Below, one piece after another: positions 38,404 through 46,931 of a stretch of 64,000 nt of DNA. A program made the position numbers and the translations under genes. The stretch lies in the NCBI RefSeq assembly GCF_001015055.1, contig NZ_BBWZ01000004.1, positions 1 to 64,000 on the forward strand. Reading direction: 5' to 3'. Source of the stretch: Aneurinibacillus tyrosinisolvens (GTDB lineage: Bacteria; Bacillota; Bacilli; Aneurinibacillales; Aneurinibacillaceae). The notes beneath the pieces are model-generated. The model was not told the origin of the DNA. It saw only the letters and a list, made by a program, of their open reading frames with translations, and searched no databases. Each line of letters opens with the position of its first letter. Position 1 is the first letter of the stretch.

Positions 38404-39670
38404 TTATTTACCCATTTGCGTGAGTGCATTGAAGACATTTGCTTCACCGGCTCCGAAAAGCGGATCGGCTCCCTTTTTTCCATAATCCATGGAAGATTGC
38501 TCAATGAGCGAGGCAACCTGGGAAGGGGATAGACTTGGATTTGCTGCCTTTATGATTCCCGCCAATGCCGGCCACCTTAGGTGAAGCCATGGATGTTCCA
38601 TGGAGGAGAGCGTAGCTTTTGAGGTTAGAAGTTCCGGGTGTCTCAAGCGGTTTTCCTTCATATACAACCCCGGGGATCGTGTTATTCTGGTTCATATAAT
38701 CAATAACAGCTTTCTTGTCATCCAGGTTAAGGGATTCATTACCGGCTGCTGCTACAACCGTCACATTATGATTAACCGCATATTCAACGGCACGCTCCCA
38801 CAGTACAGCATCAGCAATATCGCTTTGTTTCTCTCCGTTATATAGATACTTCATCGAATCGTATCCGCCTATCGACATGTTGATGACATCTACTTTGTCA
38901 TTGGATGCTGCGACGATGCCATCTACAATCCAGGCAGTGGCCGCACCATCCGCCATTGGGAACACCCGATACGAACGAATGCCCAGATCGGGTCCTACGC
39001 CCTTGACTTTTCCGTTTGCGGCGATCGAACCGGCTACGTGTGTACCGTGTCCCTGTCTATCTTTTACATCGGTAGGATCCCCCGTCTCCCCAGCGTCTAC
39101 GCCCGCCGGAACCATATTTCGCCCACCGAGAAAATTAACTTGTAGATCAGGATGGTTAGCGTCAATTCCTGTATCGATAACACCGACGACAGCTTTGTGC
39201 GTTACTGTTCCATTCGGATTTTTAACTCCACCCGTTTCTTTCCTGTAAGAATCACCATTGTGGGTAATACGCTGGATGTCCCACTGATATTGCCAATAGC
39301 TGCTCGTTTTATTCGGTTGAGGGATATCGGTTACAGGCTGGCCATCTGCAGCGGATGGCTGCTCATCGTCCAGCTTGTGGCGTGCTTCCACGTTAGCCGC
39401 CTGCACGTCAGCAGAAATTCCTTTAAGGTTGTCAAGGAAAGAAGGATCAGTGGATTGCACTTCCAATCCTCCGATTTCTGGGAGAGCACGGAGAACCTTT
39501 CCACCTGATTTAGAGATAATGGATTGATAATCCGGCGGAAGTTTTTGTTTAAAGGCAACAAGATAAGTCTGATTGGCTGAAGTACTAGCCTTGACCGGGA
39601 AGGCAGTTCCTGCCAAACTACCTGCGGCAAGAACAGAAGTGAGCGCAACAGCTAAAAACTTTGATTTCAT
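38404..39670 (-). pseudogene. Secreted subtilisin-like serine protease (S8), apparent frameshift near the C-terminus
   Basis: Signal peptide (AVALTSVLAAGSLAGTAFPV), inhibitor-like propeptide (TYLVAFKQKLPP), then the S8 domain. The triad is Asp166 (GVIDTGID), His208 (GHGTHVAGS) and Ser360 (GTSMASPKVA). After Ala367, near 38569, the frame breaks; the expected ALAGIIKAANPSLSPSQV continues in the next frame to the stop at 38404. One extra G in GCCGGC explains it. The unshifted product would still hold the triad but replace about the last 54 residues with an unrelated tail of 22. Joined length is about 421. AAGGAGGT precedes the ATG. It may be a sequencing error. Confidence 0.85.
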
Positions 39671-39813
39671 ACAGTACCTCCTTGAAAATATTGTAAAATT
39701 TCTAAAACAAGTAATTTATTTCATGAAGGATAGTTAAATACCTTTTATTCTCAGATAAATGATAAAATTAACCTATTTTTACTTACATTGATGTCCTATT
39801 TATACTGTAAAGA

Positions 39814-39831
39814 TTTAGATTATGATCTAAA
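39814..39831. repeat. Inverted repeat in the protease-hemQ intergenic region
   Basis: TTTAGAT-TATG-ATCTAAA in the 317-base divergent region 39671-39987. It has the size of an operator. The rest of the region is AT-rich, with a TATAAT at 39923-39928 for hemQ; I see no gene in it. Confidence 0.4.
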
Positions 39832-39987
39832 TAGTTATGTCTAAAGAAGCAGAATTTTCCTTTATGCTCAATTGCTTAATTGTAAACAAATCTCCTTTTG
39901 CATTTTGTTCCCGGGTTTTTGATATAATGGGAGTTGTGGTACGAAACGCAGCTACATAGCAATCTATTTGTGAGGAGTTGACCTGGA

Positions 39988-40731
39988 ATGAGTGAAGCAG
40001 TAAACACGCTGGAAGGCTGGTACGCCCTCCATGATTTCCGCTCGATTGACTGGACGATGTGGACAAACAGTTCTGAAGAAGAACGGAATGCGGCATTGGA
40101 TGAATTGCAATCATTGGCCCGCGAGTGGGCAGCAAGGGAAGAGAACAAACAGGGAAGCAGCGTAATGTTTACGGTAGTTGGCCATAAAGCGGATATCGCA
40201 TTTATGCACCTGCGTCCTACGCTTGAGGAATTAGACGCATTAGAGACGGCTTTTAATAAAACCAGATTTGCCGCCTACACTATGCAGAACTACTCGTATG
40301 TTTCCATTGTTGAACTAAGCAGTTATATTTCCCATGCGGAGAATCCGGAAGAGGACCCCGCGATTCAGGCACGGCTGAAGCCGGCTCTTCCGAAAGCGAA
40401 AAACGTTTGCTTCTACCCAATGAACAAAAAGCGTGAAGGAAACGACAACTGGTACATGCTCTCTATGGAAGAACGCCGCGGCATGATGCGCAGCCACGGA
40501 ATGATCGGCAGAGGCTACGCCGGCCGCGTCACCCAAATTATTACAGGTTCGGTTGGCCTCGACGATTGGGAGTGGGGCGTAACGTTGTTTGCGGATGATC
40601 CGGTTGTATTCAAGAAGCTTGTGTACGAGATGAGATTCGATGAAGCAAGCGCGCGCTTTGGTGAATTTGGTACGTTCATTGTCGGAAACCGCCTGACAGA
40701 AGAACGGTTTGCCGAGTACTTCTCTGTATAA
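39988..40731 (+). CDS. chdC: Coproheme decarboxylase (HemQ/ChdC)
   Basis: A 247-residue chlorite-dismutase-like protein catalysing the last step of the coproporphyrin-dependent haem pathway of Gram-positive bacteria. Features are GWYALHDFRSIDW at the start, FYPMNKKR with the reactive tyrosine near residue 144, and MRSHGMIGR with the proximal histidine near residue 171. GAGGAG precedes the ATG. It agrees with the presence of hemZ in this genome. Confidence 0.94.
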   Translation: MSEAVNTLEGWYALHDFRSIDWTMWTNSSEEERNAALDELQSLAREWAAREENKQGSSVMFTVVGHKADIAFMHLRPTLEELDALETAFNKTRFAAYTMQNYSYVSIVELSSYISHAENPEEDPAIQARLKPALPKAKNVCFYPMNKKREGNDNWYMLSMEERRGMMRSHGMIGRGYAGRVTQIITGSVGLDDWEWGVTLFADDPVVFKKLVYEMRFDEASARFGEFGTFIVGNRLTEERFAEYFSV

Positions 40732-40739
40732 GCAAGAAA

Positions 40740-40875
40740 AAAGGGAGTTCATTCCACTTGCCTTTCCCTTCCGCGAGGAAGAGGAGACTGTCCGCTCCAC
40801 CTCCCTGCGAGCAGCGCCCACCAAACATCTGGGTAGCTCGGGGCGGGAGACAATGGCGGTCTTTTTCTTATCCAG
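40740..40875 (+). other. GC-rich region able to form a long imperfect hairpin; possible structured RNA
   Basis: Between chdC and the next terminator. CTTCC-GCGA-GGAAG forms one hairpin near 40773-40786. Downstream, nested pairs CCGC/GCGG, CTCCC/GGGAG, GAGC/GCTC and CCCA/TGGG (about 40797-40859) make a rod with an apical loop near CCAAACATC, followed by CTTTTTC. The 3' half (CCCACC, AAACAT, TGGG, AGC) recalls the 6S RNA in this window but the 5' half does not match clearly. It could be a complex terminator for chdC. No ORF here looks coding. Confidence 0.35.
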
Positions 40876-40881
40876 CAAGAA

Positions 40882-40906
40882 AAACCCTCCGGGATTCGGA
40901 GGGTTT
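40882..40906. terminator. Terminator of namZ (minus strand), possibly bidirectional
   Basis: AAACCCTCCG and CGGAGGGTTT with a five-base loop; on the minus strand it is followed by TTTTC. Confidence 0.8.
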
Positions 40907-40913
40907 CTTTGCG

Positions 40914-42134
40914 TTATTTTCTTTTGCCAGCCATAGCGAGGCTGCTATTTCCATATAAAAGGTATTTCTCACGCTCTTTTTTAAACAGAGCGAGCTGTGC
41001 CGCATATTTTGCTTCGATTTGCTTCGGTATAAGGCCTTGTTCAAGGTATTGGCCGATTTTATTCGTCCCCATAATTTTATCAAACATGACAATCTCTCGC
41101 CCGCTTTTTGGTACTTTAAATTTATTGAGTGAATGGGCGTACGCCAGAGTGTAGATGCCTGTACGAGCCGGATTAAACGTATACGGATTGGTAATCTTTA
41201 AGCGAACACCGCCGGCGCTCCCTCTTTTTTCCGGGATGAACTGTACACCCTGCAAACCGGAGCGGTTGAGCAGGACAGCGTATTTTACTGAATCAATGCC
41301 TTTTCCGCCAACCCACTTGAAAGCGTCCGCCTGGAAAATTCCTGTTCCTTCTCCAAGGCCGGTTGCCGAGTAGCCGAAGACAGAATCAAGGTTGGGCATT
41401 AACGGGGAGCTTTGCACCCATTTTAAGCCTGTATCTTTAAAAATGGTGGACCGTGTGTAGCCTTCCATCGGTACGATTTTAAGATCGGCTCCGATTTTCC
41501 GGTTGAAGAACTGGGCCAGTTCCGCGGCTGTCATCCCGTGCGTCATCGGCAGGTTATCTACACCAACAAAAGTTTTGTATTTGTCTTCAAGGACGGGGCC
41601 TTCGACAATCGTTCCGCCGAGGGGATTCGGCCTGTCCAGTACAACGATTTGCTTGTTATACTTTTTCGCTGCTGTCATACAGTAGTTCAGCGTTGACATG
41701 TACGTATATGAACGCGCGCCAATATCCTGCATATCGAACACGAGGACATCAACGTTGCGGAGCATGCTTTCGGATGGAGTCCGCGTCTTGCCATACAGGC
41801 TGTATACCGGGATGCCCAGCGTTTTGTGCCTGTAAGATTCAACATAAGCACCCGCTTTCGCTTTGCCGTCCAGCCCGTGCTCCGGGCTGTAGAGCGCTGT
41901 TAGTGAAGCGTTCCTGTAGGAGGCGAGCACATTAATGGTGCTTTGACCCTGGCTGTTTACGCCGGTCTGGTTTGTAATAAGGCCGACTCTCTTTCCATTT
42001 ATGAAACTGGAATAGTTGCTTAAGAGAAGGTCATCTCCTAGCTTAATCGTGGGTGTTTGTGCTGTGGCCGGCAGGGACAGGGAGCATGCGAAAAACATAA
42101 GCAGTGTAAAAACAACAATCCTTCTCTTCTTCAT
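40914..42134 (-). CDS. namZ: Exo-beta-N-acetylmuramidase NamZ (DUF1343), secreted
   Basis: A 406-residue secreted protein with a signal peptide (VVFTLLMFFACSLSLPATAQ). The DUF1343 body shows GLITNQTGVNSQG, LYSPEHGLDG, VDVLVFDMQDIGARSYTY and LDRPNPLGG. In B. subtilis NamZ (YbbC) releases terminal MurNAc from peptidoglycan fragments during muropeptide recycling. GGAGAG precedes the ATG. No MurNAc uptake genes are adjacent. Confidence 0.88.
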   Translation of the reverse strand: MKKRRIVVFTLLMFFACSLSLPATAQTPTIKLGDDLLLSNYSSFINGKRVGLITNQTGVNSQGQSTINVLASYRNASLTALYSPEHGLDGKAKAGAYVESYRHKTLGIPVYSLYGKTRTPSESMLRNVDVLVFDMQDIGARSYTYMSTLNYCMTAAKKYNKQIVVLDRPNPLGGTIVEGPVLEDKYKTFVGVDNLPMTHGMTAAELAQFFNRKIGADLKIVPMEGYTRSTIFKDTGLKWVQSSPLMPNLDSVFGYSATGLGEGTGIFQADAFKWVGGKGIDSVKYAVLLNRSGLQGVQFIPEKRGSAGGVRLKITNPYTFNPARTGIYTLAYAHSLNKFKVPKSGREIVMFDKIMGTNKIGQYLEQGLIPKQIEAKYAAQLALFKKEREKYLLYGNSSLAMAGKRK

Positions 42135-42214
42135 TTTTCTCTCCGTTTCTTTTCCATAAAATTCTTCTTCTTCCTATTTAATTGACGCGCTGACGCCTAT
42201 TTTGTTTCATAAAA

Positions 42215-42245
42215 GTAAAAAAAGACAGGTGATTTCTCACCTGTC
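42215..42245 (-). terminator. Terminator of the yedE-yedF pair
   Basis: GACAGGTGA pairs with TCACCTGTC around four bases; on the minus strand a run of seven T follows. It shows that the yedE transcript runs through the TGA-containing yedF gene and ends after it. Confidence 0.85.
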
Positions 42246-42261
42246 CTTCCATGCATTATTT

Positions 42262-42504
42262 TTATGATGTAACTTTGATAACAAAGTACAAATCGTGCCC
42301 TTTCTTCTCCGGTTCCTTTACAAGCGTATAGCCGTGTTTAACAACTTCCTCAGGCACGCTTTTAAACGATTGGGGACAGTCCGCAATGACCTGCAGCACC
42401 TGTCCGGCTTTCATATTCCGCAGCGCATCCAGCGCATACATAACGGGGTACGGTCAAGGCTCACCGCGAATATCAAGCACAAAATCGATAGCAAGTTCAT
42501 CCAC
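42262..42504 (-). CDS. yedF: YedF/TusA-family sulfurtransferase-like protein with in-frame TGA (candidate selenoprotein)
   Basis: Read through one TGA, this gives an 80-residue protein of the TusA/SirA/YedF family: LDIRGEP, then TGA, then PYPVMYALDALRN, ADCPQSFKSVPE and a C-terminal KVTS. In the family the codon after GEP is the catalytic Cys of the CPxP motif; here it is TGA at 42454-42456 (codon 17). Start GTG at 42504 has GAGGTG seven bases upstream, and the reading frame is otherwise open to TAA. It lies 35 bases after yedE, an established selenium-linked partner. On the mRNA a GCGC-UGGAU-GCGC hairpin begins 18 bases after the UGA with GG in its loop, the right place for a bacterial SECIS although the stem is short. 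Alternative explanations are a nonsense mutation or base-call error. Confidence 0.8.
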
Positions 42505-42539
42505 TTTTTTTCACCTCGATCGCTGTATAACGTTCTTTC

Positions 42540-43778
42540 CTATTGCATGTTTGAATGCTGAGGTACGTATTTTCCCTCTCCCGTTTTCAAGCCGCGGCCG
42601 AAACGATAATGCCTTTCCCACCATACGGAGAAGAAGTACCAGGCAGCAAGCAGCACAAACGTTGCAATGAGGGCTGTAGGGGCCCCCCATGCTTTAATTA
42701 GATTGATTTTCGGCCATCCTTTGGCAAGCGCATTGTAAACGCCAAGGTGGTCCCACGCATAAGCGAGGAAGGTTGCACCGATAATATTTCCTGCACCGAC
42801 AACCCAGAAGTGGAGCTGGCCTTCCATCGCCCGGTACATCCAGCCTGTCTCGCACCCGCCGGCGAGCACGATGCCGATTCCGAATAAAAGCCCGCCAACA
42901 AGGGTGCTTGGAGCGGCAACTTTAATTACGGCTTCCATGCCGGACTGAAGGAAGAAGAAAGTGATAAGCACGCTAATCGCCATCCCAATCGCCAGTGCTT
43001 TCGTCATGACGGCGCGGCCGCTAATCCACATGTCGCGGAAAGCGGATGTGAAGCAGATTTGCCCTCTTTCAATGGACATTCCAAAGCCCGCACCAAAAAG
43101 AGCGGCAATGGCAAGCATTGTTTTTCCTGTGCTGAAGTAGAAGATAACAACACCGATAAAGAGGAGGGCGGCAATAAGACCGAGAATACGCTGGTTCACA
43201 CGTTTCTTTGCCGGGACCCCCGCTTCAGAAGCTGCGGGTTTCTTAAACGGTTTTAGGTTGGGCTTGCCTCGCCACCAGGAGGTGCCGATGATTTTGACGC
43301 CGATATACGTTCCAACTGCAGTAGCAAACATAAAAATCCACGAATGAAAAGAAAATTGCGGAACGCCCGTGAAGAACGCGGCAAGATTGCAGCCGAGTGC
43401 CAGCCTTGCGCCAAACCCGGCGATGATACCGCCTGCAAAGCCCTGGACGAGACGACGCTTCTGTTGGGGGACGCGAATCTTGAAATTGTTTCCAAGCAGC
43501 ACAGTGATTAAAGCGCCGGCCAGCATCCCGATGACAATCCAGCCGTCGGTCCGGTCAAGCGGTGTTCCATTCATTTTGACTAAGTTAAAGTATGCCCAGT
43601 TTGAGATATCAACACCAAAAAGCTGAAGCAGATGGCCGCCCAATCTTGTGAATTCTCCTGTTACCGCCCATACCGTCGTTGTAATTCCAAAGTAGAGTGC
43701 GCTTAGCAAGCCGGCAATCCCTACAGCAACATACGGACTCCAATAGCGGGAGAACACTTTATCATACATTCCTCGCAT
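42540..43778 (-). CDS. yedE: YedE/YeeE-family membrane protein, putative selenium-related transporter
   Basis: A 412-residue protein with two repeats of about five helices each. Conserved cysteines occur in ARLALGCNLAAFFTG, ERGQICFTSAFRD and GGCETGWMYRAME, the YeeE/YedE signature. Comparative genomics links YedE with selenium utilisation genes; other members carry thiosulphate. Its neighbour yedF and the TGA within it favour the selenium role. The ATG at 43778 follows GAGGTG; an in-frame TTG at 43781 is also possible. It is divergent from the HD-GYP gene. Confidence 0.85.
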   Translation of the reverse strand: MRGMYDKVFSRYWSPYVAVGIAGLLSALYFGITTTVWAVTGEFTRLGGHLLQLFGVDISNWAYFNLVKMNGTPLDRTDGWIVIGMLAGALITVLLGNNFKIRVPQQKRRLVQGFAGGIIAGFGARLALGCNLAAFFTGVPQFSFHSWIFMFATAVGTYIGVKIIGTSWWRGKPNLKPFKKPAASEAGVPAKKRVNQRILGLIAALLFIGVVIFYFSTGKTMLAIAALFGAGFGMSIERGQICFTSAFRDMWISGRAVMTKALAIGMAISVLITFFFLQSGMEAVIKVAAPSTLVGGLLFGIGIVLAGGCETGWMYRAMEGQLHFWVVGAGNIIGATFLAYAWDHLGVYNALAKGWPKINLIKAWGAPTALIATFVLLAAWYFFSVWWERHYRFGRGLKTGEGKYVPQHSNMQ

Positions 43779-44008
43779 CAAAGCAGTTCACCTCTGTATA
43801 TAAATTTTTATTTTCCACCTACGTGTGCCAGTCTTTCTTAGAAAACAACATACAAATAATTATTATAGAAAACATTGTATGAAAAGTACACTTTAAATTT
43901 TTTACATACAAAATGGTTTCAGCTGCCAATAAAACGTGTAATATGTAATTGGAGTCTACATACAAAAAGCTATTTTACTATCACATTTACATTATAAGGA
44001 AGAAAGCC

Positions 44009-45100
44009 ATGAGACTAGTAGCAACAGCCAGATGTATTCCGGGGATGGAATTGGCTAAACCTATATTTAATGAAAAAGGAATGGTGCTGCTCGGAAGAGG
44101 CGTCGTCCTTACCCAGAGAATGATTGACAATCTAAGACAGCATCAAATTCCTGTTTTATACATACAAGATAAAGCTACGGCGGATATTGAACTGAATGAT
44201 GTTATTTCCCATGAAGTAAGAGTTGAAGCAATGAATTCGATTCAAACTGTTTTTTCTGCCATTGAAAAGGACACCTTTCGCTGGAGAGGTACGCAGGCCA
44301 GCGCAAAAATCGCAGACGAGTTTAAAAAGATCTTCACGATGCTGTACGGGGACCTTCGCCAAACGAAAGAAGCGATGAACATGCTCGTTTACACGCATGT
44401 TAAGGAAAACTATGTATTTTCTCATTCGCTGAATGTTACACTATATACAACGGCTGTCGCTATTAAACGCGGTTTTAACACAAAGCAGCTGTCTGAGATT
44501 GGGATGGGAGCGCTTCTCCATGATGTTGGGAAGCTGTTTATCCCACAGGGAATTCTACACAAGCCGGGCCGCCTGACCGAAGAGGAATTTGAACAGATAA
44601 AAAAGCATACGGAACATGGGTTCGAATTCCTGCGGAAAACATATGAAATTCCTTTGTCATCGGCGCACTGCGCATACCAGCATCATGAGAAATTGAATGG
44701 CGGCGGGTACCCGAGAGGGCTAAAGGGAGATGAAATTCATCCCTTTGCAAAGGTGCTGTCTGTGTGCGATGTGTTTGATGCGCTGACAACACACCGGGTA
44801 TACCGGCGTTCTATGCTGCCCCATGAAGCGATGGAGTTGATTTATACAGAGACGCACACGCACTTCGATGTTGATATCGTGGAAGCGTTTCGCAGTACGA
44901 TTGCGATTTATCCCATAGGGCTTACCGTAAAAGTAAACACAGGAGAAACAGCGATTGTCATCGGTCAGAACCGCGATGCGCCGACAAGGCCCATTCTCCG
45001 GGTTATTAAAGACGCAGGAGGGCACAGCGTGTCCTCTTATTATGATATTGATTTGATGAAGGATTTGTCCGTTATGATTGTCGAATGTGATACCGTATAA
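44009..45100 (+). CDS. HD-GYP domain protein, probable cyclic-di-GMP phosphodiesterase
   Basis: A 363-residue cytosolic protein. The HD-GYP domain spans about residues 130-310, with HSLNVTLYTT, GALLHDVGKLFIP (HD) and HHEKLNGGGYPRGLKGDEIH (GYP). The N-terminal 120 residues include GMELAKPIFNEKGMVLLGRG, commonly found in Firmicute HD-GYP proteins. It should hydrolyse c-di-GMP. AAGGAAG precedes the ATG. A single-gene unit ending in a very strong terminator. Confidence 0.87.
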   Translation: MRLVATARCIPGMELAKPIFNEKGMVLLGRGVVLTQRMIDNLRQHQIPVLYIQDKATADIELNDVISHEVRVEAMNSIQTVFSAIEKDTFRWRGTQASAKIADEFKKIFTMLYGDLRQTKEAMNMLVYTHVKENYVFSHSLNVTLYTTAVAIKRGFNTKQLSEIGMGALLHDVGKLFIPQGILHKPGRLTEEEFEQIKKHTEHGFEFLRKTYEIPLSSAHCAYQHHEKLNGGGYPRGLKGDEIHPFAKVLSVCDVFDALTTHRVYRRSMLPHEAMELIYTETHTHFDVDIVEAFRSTIAIYPIGLTVKVNTGETAIVIGQNRDAPTRPILRVIKDAGGHSVSSYYDIDLMKDLSVMIVECDTV

Positions 45101-45152
45101 CAAGAAATCTTCGGGGCTTGCGATTTCGCTCCCCGAAGATTTCTTGTTTTGG
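45101..45152 (+). terminator. Strong terminator after the HD-GYP gene
   Basis: Two perfectly complementary 16-base arms (45101-45116 and 45131-45146) with a 14-base loop, followed by TTTT. Confidence 0.9.
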
Positions 45153-45228
45153 GAAGGTGAGAAAAAAACGGATGGATCGTAAATAATAGTTGAGAATACT
45201 ACACAGACGCAGAAAGAAGGAAACCCGC

Positions 45229-46344
45229 ATGATAGACAGCCGTTTGGAACAATTAGCAGGCATACTTGTCAACTATTCCATAAAAGTTCAACCGGGGGAG
45301 CATGTTTTAATCGAGGCGTTTGGGATTGATCATGCTTTTGTAAAGGCGCTTATTCAAAAAATCCATCAAGCCGGCGGACACCCGCATGTAAATATACGGG
45401 ACTACGAGATTCTCCGGCAATTGCTGCTGAATGGAACAGAAGAGCAAATACGGACCTGGACCCAGGCTGATGCCAAACAGATGAGCATGATGCAGGCTTA
45501 TATCGGGATCCGCGGAGGCTCAAATATTAGTGAGCTTTCCGATGTACCGGAAGAGAAAATGAAGCTGTACAATCAGCTCTACATGGCGGAAGTCCATTCC
45601 AAAATTCGGGTAAAGAAAACGAAATGGGTCGTGCTGCGTTATCCTAATCCATCGATGGCCCAGCTGGCAAACATGAGCACAGCAGCATTTGAGAATTTCT
45701 ACTTTGAGGTCTGTACAATGGATTACAGTAAGATGAACAAGGCGATGGACCCCCTCGCTCATTTAATGAACGAAACAGATAAAGTCCGGCTGGTGGCGAA
45801 AGATACCGATCTTACTTTCTCCATCAAGGGGATTCCGGCGGTTAAGTGCGCCGGCCAGCTCAACATACCGGACGGTGAGGTCTATACTGCTCCTGTGAGG
45901 GACTCGGTAAACGGCATTATCAGCTTCAACACGCCGTCTCCTTACAATGGTTTCGTATTCGAAAATATCAAGCTTACTTTTAAAGATGGGAAGATTGTCG
46001 ACGCGGCTGCGAATGACACAACACGCATTAATAAAATTTTTGACACCGATGAAGGCGCCCGTTATATCGGGGAGTTTTCTATCGCGCTCAATCCGTTTAT
46101 CCGCGAGCCGATGAAAGATATCTTATTCGATGAGAAAATAGACGGCTCTATCCATTTTACCCCGGGAGAGTGCTATGAGGATGCTTATAATGGAAACGCG
46201 TCGGCCATCCACTGGGACATGGTGCTCATTCAGCGCCCTGAATACAGCGGAGGCGAGATTTGGTTTGATGACAGGTTAATCAGGAAGGATGGAAGGTTTG
46301 TCATTCCTGAATTGGAAGGGCTGAATCCTGAGTCCTTAAAATAG
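45229..46344 (+). CDS. M29 family aminopeptidase (AmpS/PepS-like)
   Basis: A 371-residue metallo-aminopeptidase of the thermophilic M29 family. Metal-binding residues are expected in DGEVYTAPVRDSVNG, in the glutamate-containing region before IGEFSIALNPF, and in SIHFTPGECYEDAYNGN with SAIHWDMVL. It cleaves N-terminal residues from peptides in the cytosol. GAAGG precedes the ATG at 45229. Confidence 0.9.
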   Translation: MIDSRLEQLAGILVNYSIKVQPGEHVLIEAFGIDHAFVKALIQKIHQAGGHPHVNIRDYEILRQLLLNGTEEQIRTWTQADAKQMSMMQAYIGIRGGSNISELSDVPEEKMKLYNQLYMAEVHSKIRVKKTKWVVLRYPNPSMAQLANMSTAAFENFYFEVCTMDYSKMNKAMDPLAHLMNETDKVRLVAKDTDLTFSIKGIPAVKCAGQLNIPDGEVYTAPVRDSVNGIISFNTPSPYNGFVFENIKLTFKDGKIVDAAANDTTRINKIFDTDEGARYIGEFSIALNPFIREPMKDILFDEKIDGSIHFTPGECYEDAYNGNASAIHWDMVLIQRPEYSGGEIWFDDRLIRKDGRFVIPELEGLNPESLK

Positions 46345-46365
46345 CCGGAGCAATGCAGAAGAAAA

Positions 46366-46397
46366 GGAACAATCCAGAAGGAGTTGTTCCTTTTTTA
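46366..46397 (+). terminator. Terminator after the M29 aminopeptidase gene
   Basis: GGAACAA pairs with TTGTTCC, then TTTTTT. Confidence 0.8.
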
Positions 46398-46670
46398 GAA
46401 GATATACCGCACCTTTAGCGAGTCTAGAATGTCCTTTAGCTTCTTTCCATCAATCTTGATTGTGTCCAGCAATTCCTCGAAGCTTTCATACACCTCACTT
46501 GTCCAACCGCTGAATAACTCAACAAACACCCATCCTTCTTCCTCTAAAAGAATGCAATATCTTGAATCTTTATATAAAAAATCAATTTCTCGTCCGCTTC
46601 GCAAATCAGTTTCCAGGTTTTTGTATGTGTAAGTATCTCCAGAGCTGAACTCCACAAAATTGTAATACAT
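46395..46670 (-). CDS. Hypothetical protein of unknown family
   Basis: A 91-residue, aromatic and acidic protein (MYYNFVEFSSGDTYTY ... LLEEEGWVFVELFSGW). GAGGAGGG precedes the ATG, so translation is likely. It has no membrane segment. Codon use is more AT-rich than its neighbours. I do not recognise it; the compact beta-rich look is like an immunity-type protein, but that is a guess. The 261 bases upstream to the next gene hold nothing I can name. Confidence 0.65.
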   Translation of the reverse strand: MYYNFVEFSSGDTYTYKNLETDLRSGREIDFLYKDSRYCILLEEEGWVFVELFSGWTSEVYESFEELLDTIKIDGKKLKDILDSLKVRYIF

Positions 46671-46931
46671 ACGCTGTCCCTCCTCACTCCGGTTGCCTGT
46701 ACATTTATTACCTCAGAGCATCTCGCGTGTAACGCTCTCCTGCTAAGAAGCTCGCCTTGCAGGGAAAGGATATAAGCACATATGTTAGAGGTGGCCTATG
46801 TTTATCTTACGAGTGGTCGGGGGTGTAAAAGTAAGAAAAAATATTTGTTAATTACATTTAGCTTATGTCTTAAATTGGAAAACGTGAGGTAAAAAGAAAA
46901 AAGTGGGCATTAACTGTATTCAAGATTTTTT

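Noticed and set aside
40709..40936. Open frame of 75 codons overlapping the end of chdC and the GC-rich hairpin region
   Set aside because: It crosses a terminator hairpin and has unnatural composition; structured RNA or UTR fits better.
42295..42561. Plus-strand frame of 88 codons across yedF
   Set aside because: It is antisense to the family-matching minus-strand reading and lacks a ribosome binding site.
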